Source: Tautonia rosea
Lineage (GTDB): Bacteria > Planctomycetota > Planctomycetia > Isosphaerales > Isosphaeraceae
Assembly (NCBI RefSeq): GCF_012958305.1
Contig: NZ_JABBYO010000025.1
Location: 1-51,089 of the forward strand
Direction: 5' to 3'
DNA length: 51,089 nt
A model generated the notes under the pieces. That model had not been told where the DNA came from and searched no databases. It saw only the letters and a program-made list of their open reading frames with translations. Position numbers and translations under genes: made by a program. Positions 1-9,859 of the stretch are shown here, one piece after another (within the stretch, counting starts at the first letter, position 1; every line of letters begins with the position of its first letter).

Positions 1-303
1 GCCCGATCAGTGGCAACCGGGCTGCGATCCGTCCTGAGTCCGTCAAACGCGGCCCCAGTCACCCCCTCGTCACGTCGTTCCCCTCGAAGGCTCGTGAGGC
101 CGCGATCCCATTCGGTCCCCGCCTCGACCAAACCGCCATCGATCGCTCCCTTGTCAAGCATGGGCTCGGCCGAACGTTTACACTTCAAATACAACTGTAG
201 TACTAGCGTGCAGAAAATTCCCTTTCTTGAGTTCTCCCCATGAAAGGGGGGGTCCGATCAGGTTGCTGGGATCGTCAGGAGAGGGGACTGGCCGGAGGGG
301 TGG
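1..303. other. Left edge, no supported gene
   Basis: No convincing gene is seen here. A 77-codon plus-strand open frame (10-243) lacks a ribosome site and any recognisable domain. A weak CCCC/GGGG hairpin near 236-250 lies downstream of the minus-strand operon that ends at 304 and could contribute to its termination, but it is too short to call. Confidence 0.4.
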
Positions 304-1128
304 TCAGGCCGGGGTCGTAGAGCCGGCCTCAGCCATCTGAGAGGGGGTGTTCGGGACCCTGGATACCGGTTCGGGGCCGGGGCCGCGGCGGAGATCGCTC
401 AGGACCATCCGCAGCAGAAAGGCTGCGTTGCGGGCGTACCGAGGGCCAAGCCGCACCGGATCGGTGCCGATCCGCCAGGCCCACTCCATGCCGATCCGCT
501 GGACCCAACGGGGAGCCCGGCGAACACAGCCGGCCACGAACTCAAACGACGCCCCCACCTGCACGCAGGCCGGAACGCCCAATTCCTCAAGGTGCTGGCG
601 GATCCAGCGCTCTCCCTTCGGCTGGCCGAAAGCGACGAAAAGCAGGGCGGGCCTTGCGTCCCGGATCTGGGCGATCAAGTCGGCCTGTTCCGAATCGCTC
701 AAGGGGCGGAACGGGGGGCAGGCGACCCCGGCGACGATCAGGCCGGGGTTGCGTTCCTGGAGGCGATCGGCCGCGATCTGGGCCACTCCGGGAGGCCCGC
801 CGAGGAAGAAGACGCGGTCCCCTCGGGCGGCGGCCTGGGCGCAAAGGTCGTAGATCAGGTCGGAACCGGCAACCCGCTCGGGAAGGGGAGCGCGGCGCCA
901 CCGGGAGGCCCAGACCAACGGGGCGCCGTCGGCCAGAAGAAAGGCGGCGTCCTCATTGATGGCTCGCAAGCTCGGGTCGCCGTGCGAGACCATCGCGTAG
1001 TGGGCATTGGCCGTGATGAAGTAGGCCGGCTGGTTGGCGTCGATCAGCGCCGCAACCGCCTCGGCGGCCTCGGAACGGGAAAGGGGTACGAGCGGCAGGC
1101 CCCAGACGCGGGTCGGCGAGGGTCGCAT
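304..1128 (-). CDS. WecG/TagA/CpsF family glycosyltransferase
   Basis: This 274-residue protein belongs to the GT26 (WecG/TagA/CpsF) family, which adds N-acetyl-mannosamine-type or other sugars to an undecaprenyl-linked acceptor at the inner face of the membrane. Visible family motifs are NAH (41-43), ADGAP with the candidate catalytic Asp67 (66-70), FFLGG (107-111), GQPKGERW (168-175), GASFEFVAG (192-200) and the arginine-rich C-terminal part (R204 to R219). Its length is normal for the family. It is the last gene of a minus-strand set (BY-kinase, exosortase, this gene) and starts 37 bases after the exosortase stop. This places it in the exosortase-linked exopolysaccharide pathway. The donor sugar cannot be told from the sequence. 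Confidence 0.94.
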   Translation of the reverse strand: MRPSPTRVWGLPLVPLSRSEAAEAVAALIDANQPAYFITANAHYAMVSHGDPSLRAINEDAAFLLADGAPLVWASRWRRAPLPERVAGSDLIYDLCAQAAARGDRVFFLGGPPGVAQIAADRLQERNPGLIVAGVACPPFRPLSDSEQADLIAQIRDARPALLFVAFGQPKGERWIRQHLEELGVPACVQVGASFEFVAGCVRRAPRWVQRIGMEWAWRIGTDPVRLGPRYARNAAFLLRMVLSDLRRGPGPEPVSRVPNTPSQMAEAGSTTPA

Positions 1129-1165
1129 GGGCTTCTCAGGCTTTTGAACAGGCGGATCAACGGGC

Positions 1166-2107
1166 TTACCGAGGCGGACGAGCCAGGGAAGCCGTCGTCA
1201 GCAGGGTCGGCGAGATCGGCTTGGCTTCCTCTTCCTCGGTGACCAGCCACGAGAGCCAGGCCAGCTCGATCAGGACCAGGACAAGGGCCAGAGGCATCAT
1301 CAGCCATCCGGCAACGTCGTGGGCGATCTTCTCCCCCTGGGTCGAGCCGAGCAGGTGGTAGGCCCAGGCCGTGCCCGAGATCCGTAAGATGTTGCACAGC
1401 AACGCGATCGGCACGACGCTCAGCAGCAGGATCACCCGCTTCCAGTTGGCCATCGGCACAAGGATAATCGTCGCCGTGATCGTGGCCGCGAGGCTCATGA
1501 GCATGGCCAGGCCGTTGCAGGCGGCGGCCACCTCCAGAGTCTCTCCTCCGACGATCAGGATGTTCCCCTCATCCATGACCCACAGGCCCAGCAACCGTAA
1601 CAACCCGGCACTGCTGAGACAGGCCATCCGTTGCAGCGGAAGCGAGACGTTGCTGTTCAGGGCCGGGGGGATCGGGTACATGAAGACCAAGAAGGCCACG
1701 GCCGGCCAGGTCCGCTTCAACAGGGGCCAGCCGCCATAGGCCAGCACCAACGCGGCGACTGTCGGGACGAGGGTGAAGCCCTCGATCCAGAACTTGCCGT
1801 ATTGCAAGGCGGCGTATCGGGCTCCCACAACGCCGACCAACAAGACCCACCCCCAGACGGACGGGCGGAGTCGGTCGACCTCGGCCCCTCGGGGCCAGAG
1901 CCACCAGAACATGAAGCCACAGACGGGGATGACCAGGTATCCGTGCGAGTAGTTCGGGTCGTTTTCCCAGGTTTCGACCAGACTGGCAAGCTGGGGGAAA
2001 TAGGCCCAGACCAGGACCGACAGCACGGCGGCAACCGCGACCAGATGGGTCGCAAGGGCCGCGGGTGCCGGCCCGCCTTCGGGCCGGGAGTCAGTCGGTT
2101 GGCTCAT
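1166..2107 (-). CDS. Exosortase/archaeosortase family protein
   Basis: This integral membrane cysteine protease-transpeptidase recognises PEP-CTERM tails and is thought to process or anchor those proteins at the cell surface. From the chosen ATG it has 313 residues and about eight hydrophobic segments. The family triad is visible: Cys197 in AACNGL, Arg242 in NILRISG and His263 in IAHDVAG. The early SHGYL motif (54-58) is also typical. The open frame extends upstream to a GTG at 2161, but that codon has only pyrimidine-rich sequence before it. The ATG at 2107 has GGAG about 11 bases upstream, so I chose it. It lies between a Wzz/BY-kinase and a WecG-type transferase. One PEP-CTERM protein (9860-10540) and an EpsI protein are encoded nearby. 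The exosortase subtype cannot be assigned by eye. Confidence 0.95.
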   Translation of the reverse strand: MSQPTDSRPEGGPAPAALATHLVAVAAVLSVLVWAYFPQLASLVETWENDPNYSHGYLVIPVCGFMFWWLWPRGAEVDRLRPSVWGWVLLVGVVGARYAALQYGKFWIEGFTLVPTVAALVLAYGGWPLLKRTWPAVAFLVFMYPIPPALNSNVSLPLQRMACLSSAGLLRLLGLWVMDEGNILIVGGETLEVAAACNGLAMLMSLAATITATIILVPMANWKRVILLLSVVPIALLCNILRISGTAWAYHLLGSTQGEKIAHDVAGWLMMPLALVLVLIELAWLSWLVTEEEEAKPISPTLLTTASLARPPR

Positions 2108-2277
2108 GATTCGGGTCGCTCCACAGGCACGATCGACAAGGAATCGAGAATCAAAGGACACAAGGGAGGGGGATCAAAGAGCCGCCGAAGCCGCGATCGG
2201 CCCTCGACGAGTCGAGCAGTCTTGAGCGGGGGATCACACGTCATGATCGCCCCGCCCCTGGTCTCAGGATCGAGCGA

Positions 2278-4662
2278 TCAGACGACCGGGGAGTTGCCGG
2301 AGTCTCCCGGAACACGGTCGTTTCGCGACATGTAGGCCGCGTAGTAGTCGCCTCCCGTCACGCGAGAACCGGAGGGCCGGGCACCGTTGACCACCACGCC
2401 GAGGACCGGGATACCGGCGCCGGTCAGCAGGTTGTTGGCCCGCTCGACGGCCGGGAAACGGCTCTGGTCGTGTCGGGTGGCGATGACGGCTCCGTCAGCC
2501 AGGCGGCCGAGGATCAGGGCGTCGGGGACGGGGAGGACCGGCGAGGTGTCGATGATCACCACGTCGAAGGTCCGTCGCAGCCGTTCGAGCATCGGGGCGA
2601 AATTCTTGCCCCGCAGGATGCGGTTCGGGTTGGCCTCGGGCGATCCGGCGGGCAAGAGCTGGCAGCCGCCGACCTGGTTGATCGGCACCAGGGCGTCTTC
2701 GAGCGTGGCATCACCGCGAAGAACGTCGCTGAGGCCGGGGCAGTCGGGCACCTCGAAGAGGCGGCCGAGGGTCGCCCGGCGGAGGTCGGCGTCGATCAGG
2801 ACGGTCGAGGCCCCGGCCTCGGCACACCGGACGGCGAGCTGAGCGGCCAGGGTGGTCTTGCCTTCACCACCGACGGCGCTGGTGATCAGGACGCAGCGGC
2901 CCCGGCCGTCGTGTCCCCCTTCGCCGCAGAGGGCAACCCGGACGTGGTCAAGCTGCTGGACGAACTGCTCGAACTTCGGATCGCGTCCGGGGGCTTCCAG
3001 GCGTCCCTGGGCATCGGATCGCACCGTGGGCAGGGGCGGCACCGAGAAGACATCGGCCCCGAACCGGCCGGAGAGGTCATCGGGCCCGCTGACCCGTCCG
3101 CCCCTCATCTCGACCAGGGTCACCAGGCCCAGCACCAGGCCGAGCATCGCCATGGGAGTGATGGCCATGAGCTTGTCGCGCTTGTTGACCTGAAGCTCGG
3201 CCTTTTGGGCAGGATTGACCACGGTGAAGGTTTTGGTTGCCTTGATGTCTTCCCCTGGCTTGTTCTGAGCGAAGCGACCGTTCTCAGAGTCGAATTTCAA
3301 GGCTTCAAGACGACGATCCACGGTTTCCTGCATCTTACGCTGCTGAGCCAGCTCGATAAGCAAGAAGTTCATCTCAAGGGCTTTTTCCCCCTGACTCTGC
3401 TCCTCGAATTTGACGCGGTCGAGCTTTTCCTGGATCAGCTTGCGTTGCAATCCCAGGTTGTTCAAGTTTTGCTCGGCCTGGCGGACGAGGACGGTGGGGT
3501 CGTTCTCGTCCATGGAGAGCTGGGCGCGGAGGGTGGGCTCAAGGTCGTCCCAGAGCTGATTGTAACGCTCCATCAGCCGCTGGCGGTCTGCCTGGAGGCG
3601 GGTCAGGGCAGGGTCGCCCGGATTGCGGATCCGGCGGCGGGCCTCGTCGTACTGGACGTCGAGATCTCGGAGGGCGTCTCGCAGTGCCCGGACGGTCTCG
3701 TTGGAGAGGAAGGCCTGTTCCACCCGGTCTTCGATCCGGGACCGGGGGTTGGCCGTGGCCGCCTGGCGTCGAACGGCCTCCAGTTCGGAACGCGCCTCGA
3801 TCTCGGCATATTCCAGATTGAGCAGTTCCTGGTGGAGTCTCTTGTACTCGCTCACCTCGACGGTAATCTTCCCGTCCGATTCGCTCTGGGCCTGGGGATC
3901 GGTGTCCACGTCGGGCAGGACTCTGGTATCTTTGAAGTTACGCAAAACCGAGGGGAGATCGGATTCCTTGGCAAGCTGCATCACTTCGTTTTCAAGATCG
4001 TCGATTGTTTTGGTCAAATCGGCTCGATGTTCTTCCAGAGCTTCAATGGCCCCTTTGGCCCGTTCATTGGCGAGATCATCGTCCAGTGCCAGAAACGCCT
4101 GGACGACCGCGTTGACGATTTTTGGAGCTTCTTCTTTCCCCGGTGTCTCAGCCGCGACTTCGAACAGCAGCGCAGAGCTTTTACCAGGGGTCACCGAAAT
4201 CACTTCGTTCAAAGCGGATTCGGGGCTTTCCGCCTGGCGAATCCAGTCGAACGACACGATCTGACTGTCAAGAAGAACCTGACTCAAAACTCTTGGGCTG
4301 TTGACCAGTTGCAGATGGGTCTGCATCCGGGGATCGGCAAGACCGCGGGCAGTGACATCCTGATTTGCATAAGGATTGGAATTGTCGGGGTTGACCAGGA
4401 CCTGGCTCGACGCGCGGTAGGTCGGCTCATACTTCAGATAGACCAATGATGCCAATGCGGCCGATCCGACGATCCAGAGCAACAGGGCCTGCCACCAGTG
4501 GCGGGCCAGGCCGCGGAGGACGAGCCGGGGGCTGATCGGAAGACCGCCGCTGCTGGCCGGAGAGGCCGGCGAGACCGGCGGCAGCGGGGTACGAAGCGCC
4601 GGCGGCAACTCGGTGAAACGGGCGAGTTCGTGACGAGGGCGGGGCGTGTCGGCTGTATCCAT
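2278..4662 (-). CDS. Wzz/BY-kinase: polysaccharide chain-length regulator and tyrosine autokinase
   Basis: This 794-residue fusion has a Wzz-type chain-length domain between two membrane segments (about 58-76 and 499-517) with a long coiled coil between them (about 200-460). A cytoplasmic bacterial tyrosine kinase domain follows. Walker A is SAVGGEGKTT (595-604), Walker A' is VLIDADLRR (621-629) and Walker B is VVIIDTSP (701-708). The C-terminus holds a short tyrosine cluster (Tyr773, 774, 777), which is shorter than in many family members. Such proteins set polymer length and control export by cycles of autophosphorylation. It heads the minus-strand exosortase/WecG set and is divergent from the large TPR gene, with 0.2-0.3 kb between the two starts. 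AGG lies about 12 bases before the ATG. Confidence 0.96.
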   Translation of the reverse strand: MDTADTPRPRHELARFTELPPALRTPLPPVSPASPASSGGLPISPRLVLRGLARHWWQALLLWIVGSAALASLVYLKYEPTYRASSQVLVNPDNSNPYANQDVTARGLADPRMQTHLQLVNSPRVLSQVLLDSQIVSFDWIRQAESPESALNEVISVTPGKSSALLFEVAAETPGKEEAPKIVNAVVQAFLALDDDLANERAKGAIEALEEHRADLTKTIDDLENEVMQLAKESDLPSVLRNFKDTRVLPDVDTDPQAQSESDGKITVEVSEYKRLHQELLNLEYAEIEARSELEAVRRQAATANPRSRIEDRVEQAFLSNETVRALRDALRDLDVQYDEARRRIRNPGDPALTRLQADRQRLMERYNQLWDDLEPTLRAQLSMDENDPTVLVRQAEQNLNNLGLQRKLIQEKLDRVKFEEQSQGEKALEMNFLLIELAQQRKMQETVDRRLEALKFDSENGRFAQNKPGEDIKATKTFTVVNPAQKAELQVNKRDKLMAITPMAMLGLVLGLVTLVEMRGGRVSGPDDLSGRFGADVFSVPPLPTVRSDAQGRLEAPGRDPKFEQFVQQLDHVRVALCGEGGHDGRGRCVLITSAVGGEGKTTLAAQLAVRCAEAGASTVLIDADLRRATLGRLFEVPDCPGLSDVLRGDATLEDALVPINQVGGCQLLPAGSPEANPNRILRGKNFAPMLERLRRTFDVVIIDTSPVLPVPDALILGRLADGAVIATRHDQSRFPAVERANNLLTGAGIPVLGVVVNGARPSGSRVTGGDYYAAYMSRNDRVPGDSGNSPVV

Positions 4663-4843
4663 CGCGGTGTGTTACCTGGGGCGGGACGATCGATCGATGG
4701 TGCCGAGACGGTCGGCAGAGTCGGGCCAATCATATGAATGAGAGCGGGGCTCTGGTCAGTCTATCCCCCTGCCTCGAAGACGGTCAAATTGAAATTTCGT
4801 GACGGTCGGCATGGTGGGAACCTTCGACGGAATCCGAGGAGCG

Positions 4844-4874
4844 TTGACACACCAGACAACTCCGACCGTATCAT
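4844..4874 (+). promoter_or_regulatory. Candidate sigma70-type promoter for the TPR gene
   Basis: A perfect -35 hexamer TTGACA (4844-4849) and a near-consensus -10 TATCAT (4869-4874) are separated by 19 bases. Transcription would begin near 4881. That would put the first in-frame TTG (4875) outside the message, which supports the later GTG start at 4953. The 19-base spacing is longer than ideal. Confidence 0.5.
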
Positions 4875-4952
4875 TTGATTGATTTCCAACGAATCGTCTT
4901 TTGTGAGCGTTGTGCGTCGAGTCCTTCGAAATCCTCCACCCCGGTTCTGCAC

Positions 4953-7900
4953 GTGGCTGAGACGAATCCTCCGAAGAAGTGGCGGCTGAATCGGCGCGCC
5001 GTGATCTCCCTTGTTGTCCTGTCCGTGGTTGTGGGGGGCGTGCTGCTGACCTTGCAGCTCACCCGGCCTGCTCGGCTTGGCAACGAAGCGGCCCGGCAAA
5101 TCCAGTCGCTGATCGCCGAGAGCGAGAACTTGCTTAAAGAAAGCCGAGAGGCCAAGGACGAGGAAACGGCTGAGACGAATCTTCGTCGGGCGGCCCTTCG
5201 ATCCGATCAGGCGCTACGGCACCTCAACTCCTATCTGGAACGGAACCCCGACGATCCGGAGATGGCGTTACTTCAGGCCGAATTGATGGCCGATCGTGCC
5301 ACCGGAGTCGTCGGGCCGTACGAGGAGCGTGTTGCCCAGATTCACCAGCGGATTCTCGTGCGCTTCTCGAATCTGCCGAAGGAGGACCTCGACGAGGTCC
5401 GCTTCCGCCTGGCCGATCTCTACATCCGCTTGAGTGACGCGTACCAGACCGATTACCAGCAGGTCGGGTTGGCCGAGCAAGGGGTGGCTCAAGGACGCTA
5501 TCCCGCGGCGATCGAGCTGGCCCAGGCACTCGACCAGGAGGATCCGCGCACGCAGGCGCTGCTGGGCAAAGCCCATGAGGGTCGAGGGGACATTCAGGAC
5601 GCCCTCGAGGCCTACCGAAACGCCTGGAACCTCTATCCCGAGGCCCTGGCAAACGCCCCGGATGACGAAAAATTGACCCGGGACATTCTGGAGGTCGCCT
5701 GGCGGTGGGCGCGGCTTTATCGGGATGAGCGCGAGGAACCCGAGGAGGCTGATCGGGTCCTGACGGAGCTCGCCGGGCTCCTTCCCGATTCCGCCGAGGC
5801 CTTGCTCGTTCGCTATTTCTTCTTCCGAGAGTCGGATGACATCGAACAGGCCAGCAAAGCTCTGGCAGACGCCCAGAAACAGGCCCCTCGCGATCCGAAG
5901 GTGCTGATCACCGTCGTTGAACACAGCCTCGAACAGGGTGACACGACAACCGCCAGGGACGTCTTCAAGAGCATCCCCGACGAGTACCGCCGCGAGAATT
6001 CCCAGCGCGTCGCCATGCTCGGCGGTCTGATCGAGCACTACGAAAATCGGCCCGCCGAAGCCATGAGGCTGTGGGACGAGGCCCTGAAAATCGCCGGCGG
6101 CAACGACGCCGATCTGACCTGGTGGAACGCCTATGTCTCACTCAAGACGGGGGGGAGCGAGGGGGACAGGCAACTGATCGACCAGTTCAAGCGTCTCACT
6201 GGCGGCAACGAAAGCGACCCCCGCTACCAGTTGCTCCAGGCCCTCGACTTGATGGCTCGCGGAAAAGTGCAGAACGCGATCACGACTCTCGAAGGTCTGC
6301 GAGCGCGAGGAGGCAACCCGCTGCTGGTCCAGAACAAGGCAACCCAGTCTCTGGCCGCTTGCTATGTGCTGGTCGGCCGTCGCGAGGACGCCGAAACGCT
6401 TTTCCAGGATCTGGAGGAGGCCGATTCCGACTCGTCGCTGGAGATGGTCATCAACCATGCCAACCTTCTGGAAAGTCTGGACAAAACGGGCGAAGCCATC
6501 GAACGGCTTCGGACAGCCCGGACCACCTTTGGCGATGATCCCGCCTTGCTCGTGACCCTCCTTCGGCTCCGGCTCAGCGAGCAGTCGAAACGGCCTCCGA
6601 GGACCCGGTCCTGGGCGGCGTTCGATCAGGATGCGGAACGGCTGCAGGAGATGCCGGAAAACGTCCTGCCTCTTGAAAGCCTCCAGCGCCTTGAACTGGA
6701 ATTGATGCGAGCCGACCGGGATCTTCTGGCCAACCAGCCCGGTCAGGCTGACGATCGGCTCAAGAAGGCTCTGGAGACCTGGCCGACCAACCCCCGCCTC
6801 TGGGCCGCCCGGGCCGAATTGCTGAAGCGATCGGGAGACCCCGAAGCAGCCCTTGCACTGCTCGAAGAGGGGCTGAAGGAAGCCGGCGACGGGCCGACAC
6901 TCCGCTTGACCATGGCCCGCCTGCTGGTCGACCTGGGTCGAGGGCGAGAGGCCCAGAAACGCCTGGTTGATGGGATCGAACAGCTTGGCTCCGACGCGCA
7001 ACGAGAACTCGTCCAGGCCCTAGGCCGCCTCCGGATGGCCCAGGGGGATTATGACGGAGCCCGCAACGCCTTCCTCTCCTGGAGCAAGCTGGCCCCCGCC
7101 GCTCCCGAGCCACTCCTGGAGCTGATCGAGATCGCCTTGCTGGCGAACCGGATTCCCGAGGCGGACCTTTACCTTGATCGCCTCAAGCGATCCAAGGCCG
7201 AGGATGCCATCTCCGCTCAGATGGCCGAAGCGTCGATCTTGCTGCACCAGGCCGAACGCGGCGAAACCGCAGCACTGGGCCGAAGCGTCAAACTCATCGA
7301 GTCCGTTCTCAAGGAAGCTCCAGGACTGGCCTCGGCTCACATGCTCAACGGGCGAATCCAGGAAGTGAGCGAGAATCCTCAGGCCGCGGCCGATGCCTAC
7401 CGAACCGCATGGAACCTGGGAGACCGGGAAGCTTTGCTTCGTCTGGCCGATCAATTGGTGAAGCTCGGCCGCGTCGACGAGCTGAAACAGCTCAGGAACG
7501 GGTCGGGGTCGGGCTCCTCCGCCGGGATCGGGCTCGTCTCGGCTCAGGCCTTGCTGGCCGTCGGAGCGGGGAGGAACGAGGCCCAACGGCTGCGGGAGTC
7601 GGCGGTGGAAGATCCGGAAGCTTTAGCCGTCGCCAATGCCTTGCTCGCTCGGGCGATGTTGCTTGAAGGCCAGTATGATGAGCTGGAACAGTTGCTCGAT
7701 CAGCAGGCCGAGGATCAGTCGACCCCCACGAACGCGGCGCCGTGGTTCGAATTGATCACCATCCAGGTCCGCCTTGGCCGCGATCAGGCCACTCTGGAGC
7801 GGACCATCGATCGCGCCCTCAAAAGCTCAACCGGGATCCCGTCGGAGTTGCTGGAAGCCCGGCTCCGCTGGACTATCGGAGATATCGAGGCAGCCGATCA

Positions 7901-9377
7901 GATCATGGAAGCCGCCCTGGACAACGAGATCGTCAACCCGGACCTGATGATCGGCGCCGCCTCGTTCTACCAGCAGACCGGCCGACCCGATCGGGCCGAA
8001 CCGCTGCTCGAACGCCTGATGGAGAACCCGAGCGTCGCCGCCGGCGCGGCCTTGCAACTGGCAATGGTGCTGTCTGAGCGCGCCTCTGGCGATCCGGAAA
8101 CCTGGCAGCGGGCGCGGGATCTGGCCAGCAACGGCCCGATGATTCCCGAGCGTCGGCTGGCGATCGGCGTGGTTCAGTCTCGGGCACCGAATCCCGAACA
8201 ACGCCGCGAGGCGATTCCGGTGTTCGAAAACTTGATGGCCGACCTGCCGCTGATGGATGGCCGGGCGGTCCAGGCCCGCAACCAGCTTGCCCGGCTGCTG
8301 ATCGACCTGGGAGATGCCGACCGCGCGGCCCAGATCACCGAAATCTCGGCCGACTCGCCGACCGCCCCCGCCGAGGCGATCGTGCTCCACGTTCGGGCCT
8401 TGCTCCGGGCCGGTCGCCTGGCCGAGGCCGGTTCGCAGCTCAGCCGCCTGGAATTGCTCCGCCCGGGCGATCCGGAGGTGGCCGACCTCCGATCCGATCA
8501 GCTGATCCGGGCCAACGCCGGCAACCCGAGCGATCTGGTCGAGCAGGTCAATAATCGATTGACCTCACCCGGCGGCGATCTGTTCGCCCGGGCCGCGGCG
8601 TTGCAACTGCTGACCGTCGGCACTCCTGAGGCCATTGAAGCAGCCGATCAGATTGCCCAGGACCTGGCGAAGGTTACCCCGGGTTCCCAGTGGGTTTCCG
8701 GCCTGGTGCTGGCGATCCGTGGCCGATCTGAAGAGGCTCTGGAGCAATGTGCCCTGGCTGTTCCGGATCTCGATCTGACCGACCAGACCGCCCGGGTCGG
8801 CGTGACGGAGGCCGTGCTTCAGGCGGTTCAGGCCGCCCCCATCGATCAGCGCATCACGCAGGTTGACCGCGCTCGGCCGATCATCGCCACAATGCTCGAG
8901 AAGCGACCAGGAGACCCGGACCTGCTGACGGCCTCGGCCATCCTCTGCCATCATGCGGGAGAGTATCAGAAGGAAGCCGAGCTTTACCGCGCGATTCTGG
9001 AGCGACGGCCCGGCGATCTGCTGGCGCTGTACAACCTTGGCCTCGTCCTCTCGGAAGGGCTCGAACAGCCGGAGCAAGGCCTGGCGGAGATTGCTCGGAT
9101 GGAGAGCCGGGTCGGGCCGGTTCCTGCCGTTCTCGGCGCCCGAGGGGTGATCTTGATTCGTCAGGAGCGCTTCGACGAGGCGATCCAGGCACTCGAACAG
9201 GCTCTTGCGATCGAGCCCACTGCGGCCCGGCATTATTACCTGGCCCTTGCTTCCTTGAAATCTGGCCGAGACGAGCTCTTCCGCACCCATCTTGCCCAGG
9301 CCCGCACCCTCGGCCTGGATCCCAACTCGATCGACCAGTGGCATCAGGACGATCTGCAAGCCATCCTCGCCCGCTGA
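4953..9377 (+). CDS. Giant membrane-anchored TPR protein, PrsT-like
   Basis: From the GTG at 4953 the protein has 1474 residues. A short basic N-terminus precedes one membrane segment (about 16-36), and almost the whole remainder is helical tetratricopeptide-type repeats, with repeated AL...P patterns and frequent LLxARAxLL-like helices. Topology would place the repeats outside the cytoplasm. Exosortase/EPS loci of other bacteria encode a large TPR protein (PrsT), and this gene sits next to the Wzz/BY-kinase and exosortase, so an analogous scaffold role in polysaccharide export or PEP-CTERM handling is my inference. The frame runs back to a TTG at 4875, but a promoter-like element at 4844-4874 argues for a later start. 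Neither start has a clear ribosome site. It is unusually long for a PrsT-like protein. Confidence 0.87.
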   Translation: MAETNPPKKWRLNRRAVISLVVLSVVVGGVLLTLQLTRPARLGNEAARQIQSLIAESENLLKESREAKDEETAETNLRRAALRSDQALRHLNSYLERNPDDPEMALLQAELMADRATGVVGPYEERVAQIHQRILVRFSNLPKEDLDEVRFRLADLYIRLSDAYQTDYQQVGLAEQGVAQGRYPAAIELAQALDQEDPRTQALLGKAHEGRGDIQDALEAYRNAWNLYPEALANAPDDEKLTRDILEVAWRWARLYRDEREEPEEADRVLTELAGLLPDSAEALLVRYFFFRESDDIEQASKALADAQKQAPRDPKVLITVVEHSLEQGDTTTARDVFKSIPDEYRRENSQRVAMLGGLIEHYENRPAEAMRLWDEALKIAGGNDADLTWWNAYVSLKTGGSEGDRQLIDQFKRLTGGNESDPRYQLLQALDLMARGKVQNAITTLEGLRARGGNPLLVQNKATQSLAACYVLVGRREDAETLFQDLEEADSDSSLEMVINHANLLESLDKTGEAIERLRTARTTFGDDPALLVTLLRLRLSEQSKRPPRTRSWAAFDQDAERLQEMPENVLPLESLQRLELELMRADRDLLANQPGQADDRLKKALETWPTNPRLWAARAELLKRSGDPEAALALLEEGLKEAGDGPTLRLTMARLLVDLGRGREAQKRLVDGIEQLGSDAQRELVQALGRLRMAQGDYDGARNAFLSWSKLAPAAPEPLLELIEIALLANRIPEADLYLDRLKRSKAEDAISAQMAEASILLHQAERGETAALGRSVKLIESVLKEAPGLASAHMLNGRIQEVSENPQAAADAYRTAWNLGDREALLRLADQLVKLGRVDELKQLRNGSGSGSSAGIGLVSAQALLAVGAGRNEAQRLRESAVEDPEALAVANALLARAMLLEGQYDELEQLLDQQAEDQSTPTNAAPWFELITIQVRLGRDQATLERTIDRALKSSTGIPSELLEARLRWTIGDIEAADQIMEAALDNEIVNPDLMIGAASFYQQTGRPDRAEPLLERLMENPSVAAGAALQLAMVLSERASGDPETWQRARDLASNGPMIPERRLAIGVVQSRAPNPEQRREAIPVFENLMADLPLMDGRAVQARNQLARLLIDLGDADRAAQITEISADSPTAPAEAIVLHVRALLRAGRLAEAGSQLSRLELLRPGDPEVADLRSDQLIRANAGNPSDLVEQVNNRLTSPGGDLFARAAALQLLTVGTPEAIEAADQIAQDLAKVTPGSQWVSGLVLAIRGRSEEALEQCALAVPDLDLTDQTARVGVTEAVLQAVQAAPIDQRITQVDRARPIIATMLEKRPGDPDLLTASAILCHHAGEYQKEAELYRAILERRPGDLLALYNLGLVLSEGLEQPEQGLAEIARMESRVGPVPAVLGARGVILIRQERFDEAIQALEQALAIEPTAARHYYLALASLKSGRDELFRTHLAQARTLGLDPNSIDQWHQDDLQAILAR

Positions 9378-9422
9378 GCCGCATTGGTCGAGGCGGGCTT
9401 GAGTTCAACCGAGCTTCGAATA

Positions 9423-9453
9423 CCCCTCCTTCGACTCATCCTCGGAGGAGGGG
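9423..9453 (+). terminator. Hairpin after the TPR gene
   Basis: CCCCTCCT (9423-9430) pairs perfectly with AGGAGGGG (9446-9453) across a 15-base loop. A T-rich but interrupted stretch follows. It starts 45 bases after the TPR stop codon, as expected for an intrinsic terminator. Confidence 0.6.
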
Positions 9454-9778
9454 TTCGTTCGTTTCGCGCAAGCGATTCAGATGTCACCCACCCCAAAGTC
9501 TCACTGAAGAACATCAAGTCTGTTCGACTCTTGATCCAAAAGGAGTGAGTGAGATTCGGAGAAGGTGGTGTGTTTGTGACGGATCACGGTTGCTCTGGTA
9601 AGACTCGGCCCCACGGTCGAATCTTCCCGGCCCTGACCTCAAGACCAACCGGCGGCGAAGCCTTCGTGATGGGAAGAGGCAACCAGGGGTAGAAATCCTC
9701 AGACGGGCGCTCCCCCCATGGTCCCTCCGCGTGCAGCAAGCGGGCCGATCACTCGGACAGGGACAGCGTAGGGACAAC
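9454..9778. other. Intergenic stretch between convergent genes
   Basis: No gene is supported here. It separates the plus-strand TPR gene and the minus-strand PEP-CTERM gene, each with its own terminator-like hairpin. Confidence 0.5.
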
Positions 9779-9816
9779 AAAAAACGCCGCACCAGCCAAA
9801 AGGCCGGCGCGGCGTT
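9779..9816 (-). terminator. Intrinsic terminator of the PEP-CTERM gene
   Basis: AACGCCGC (9783-9790) and GCGGCGTT (9809-9816) form a perfect outer stem, with an inner GCC/GGC pair (9795-9804). Read on the minus strand, the stem runs straight into a T-run (9779-9784). It lies 44 bases after the stop of the PEP-CTERM gene. Confidence 0.85.
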
Positions 9817-9859
9817 GAGGTGTTGCGTTGAGCGTGACTCAGCTCAGGTCGAGCTCTGA

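Noticed and set aside
2470-4449. 659-codon plus-strand frame opposite the Wzz/BY-kinase gene
   Set aside because: It is the antisense shadow of a gene with clear kinase motifs and has no recognisable domain.
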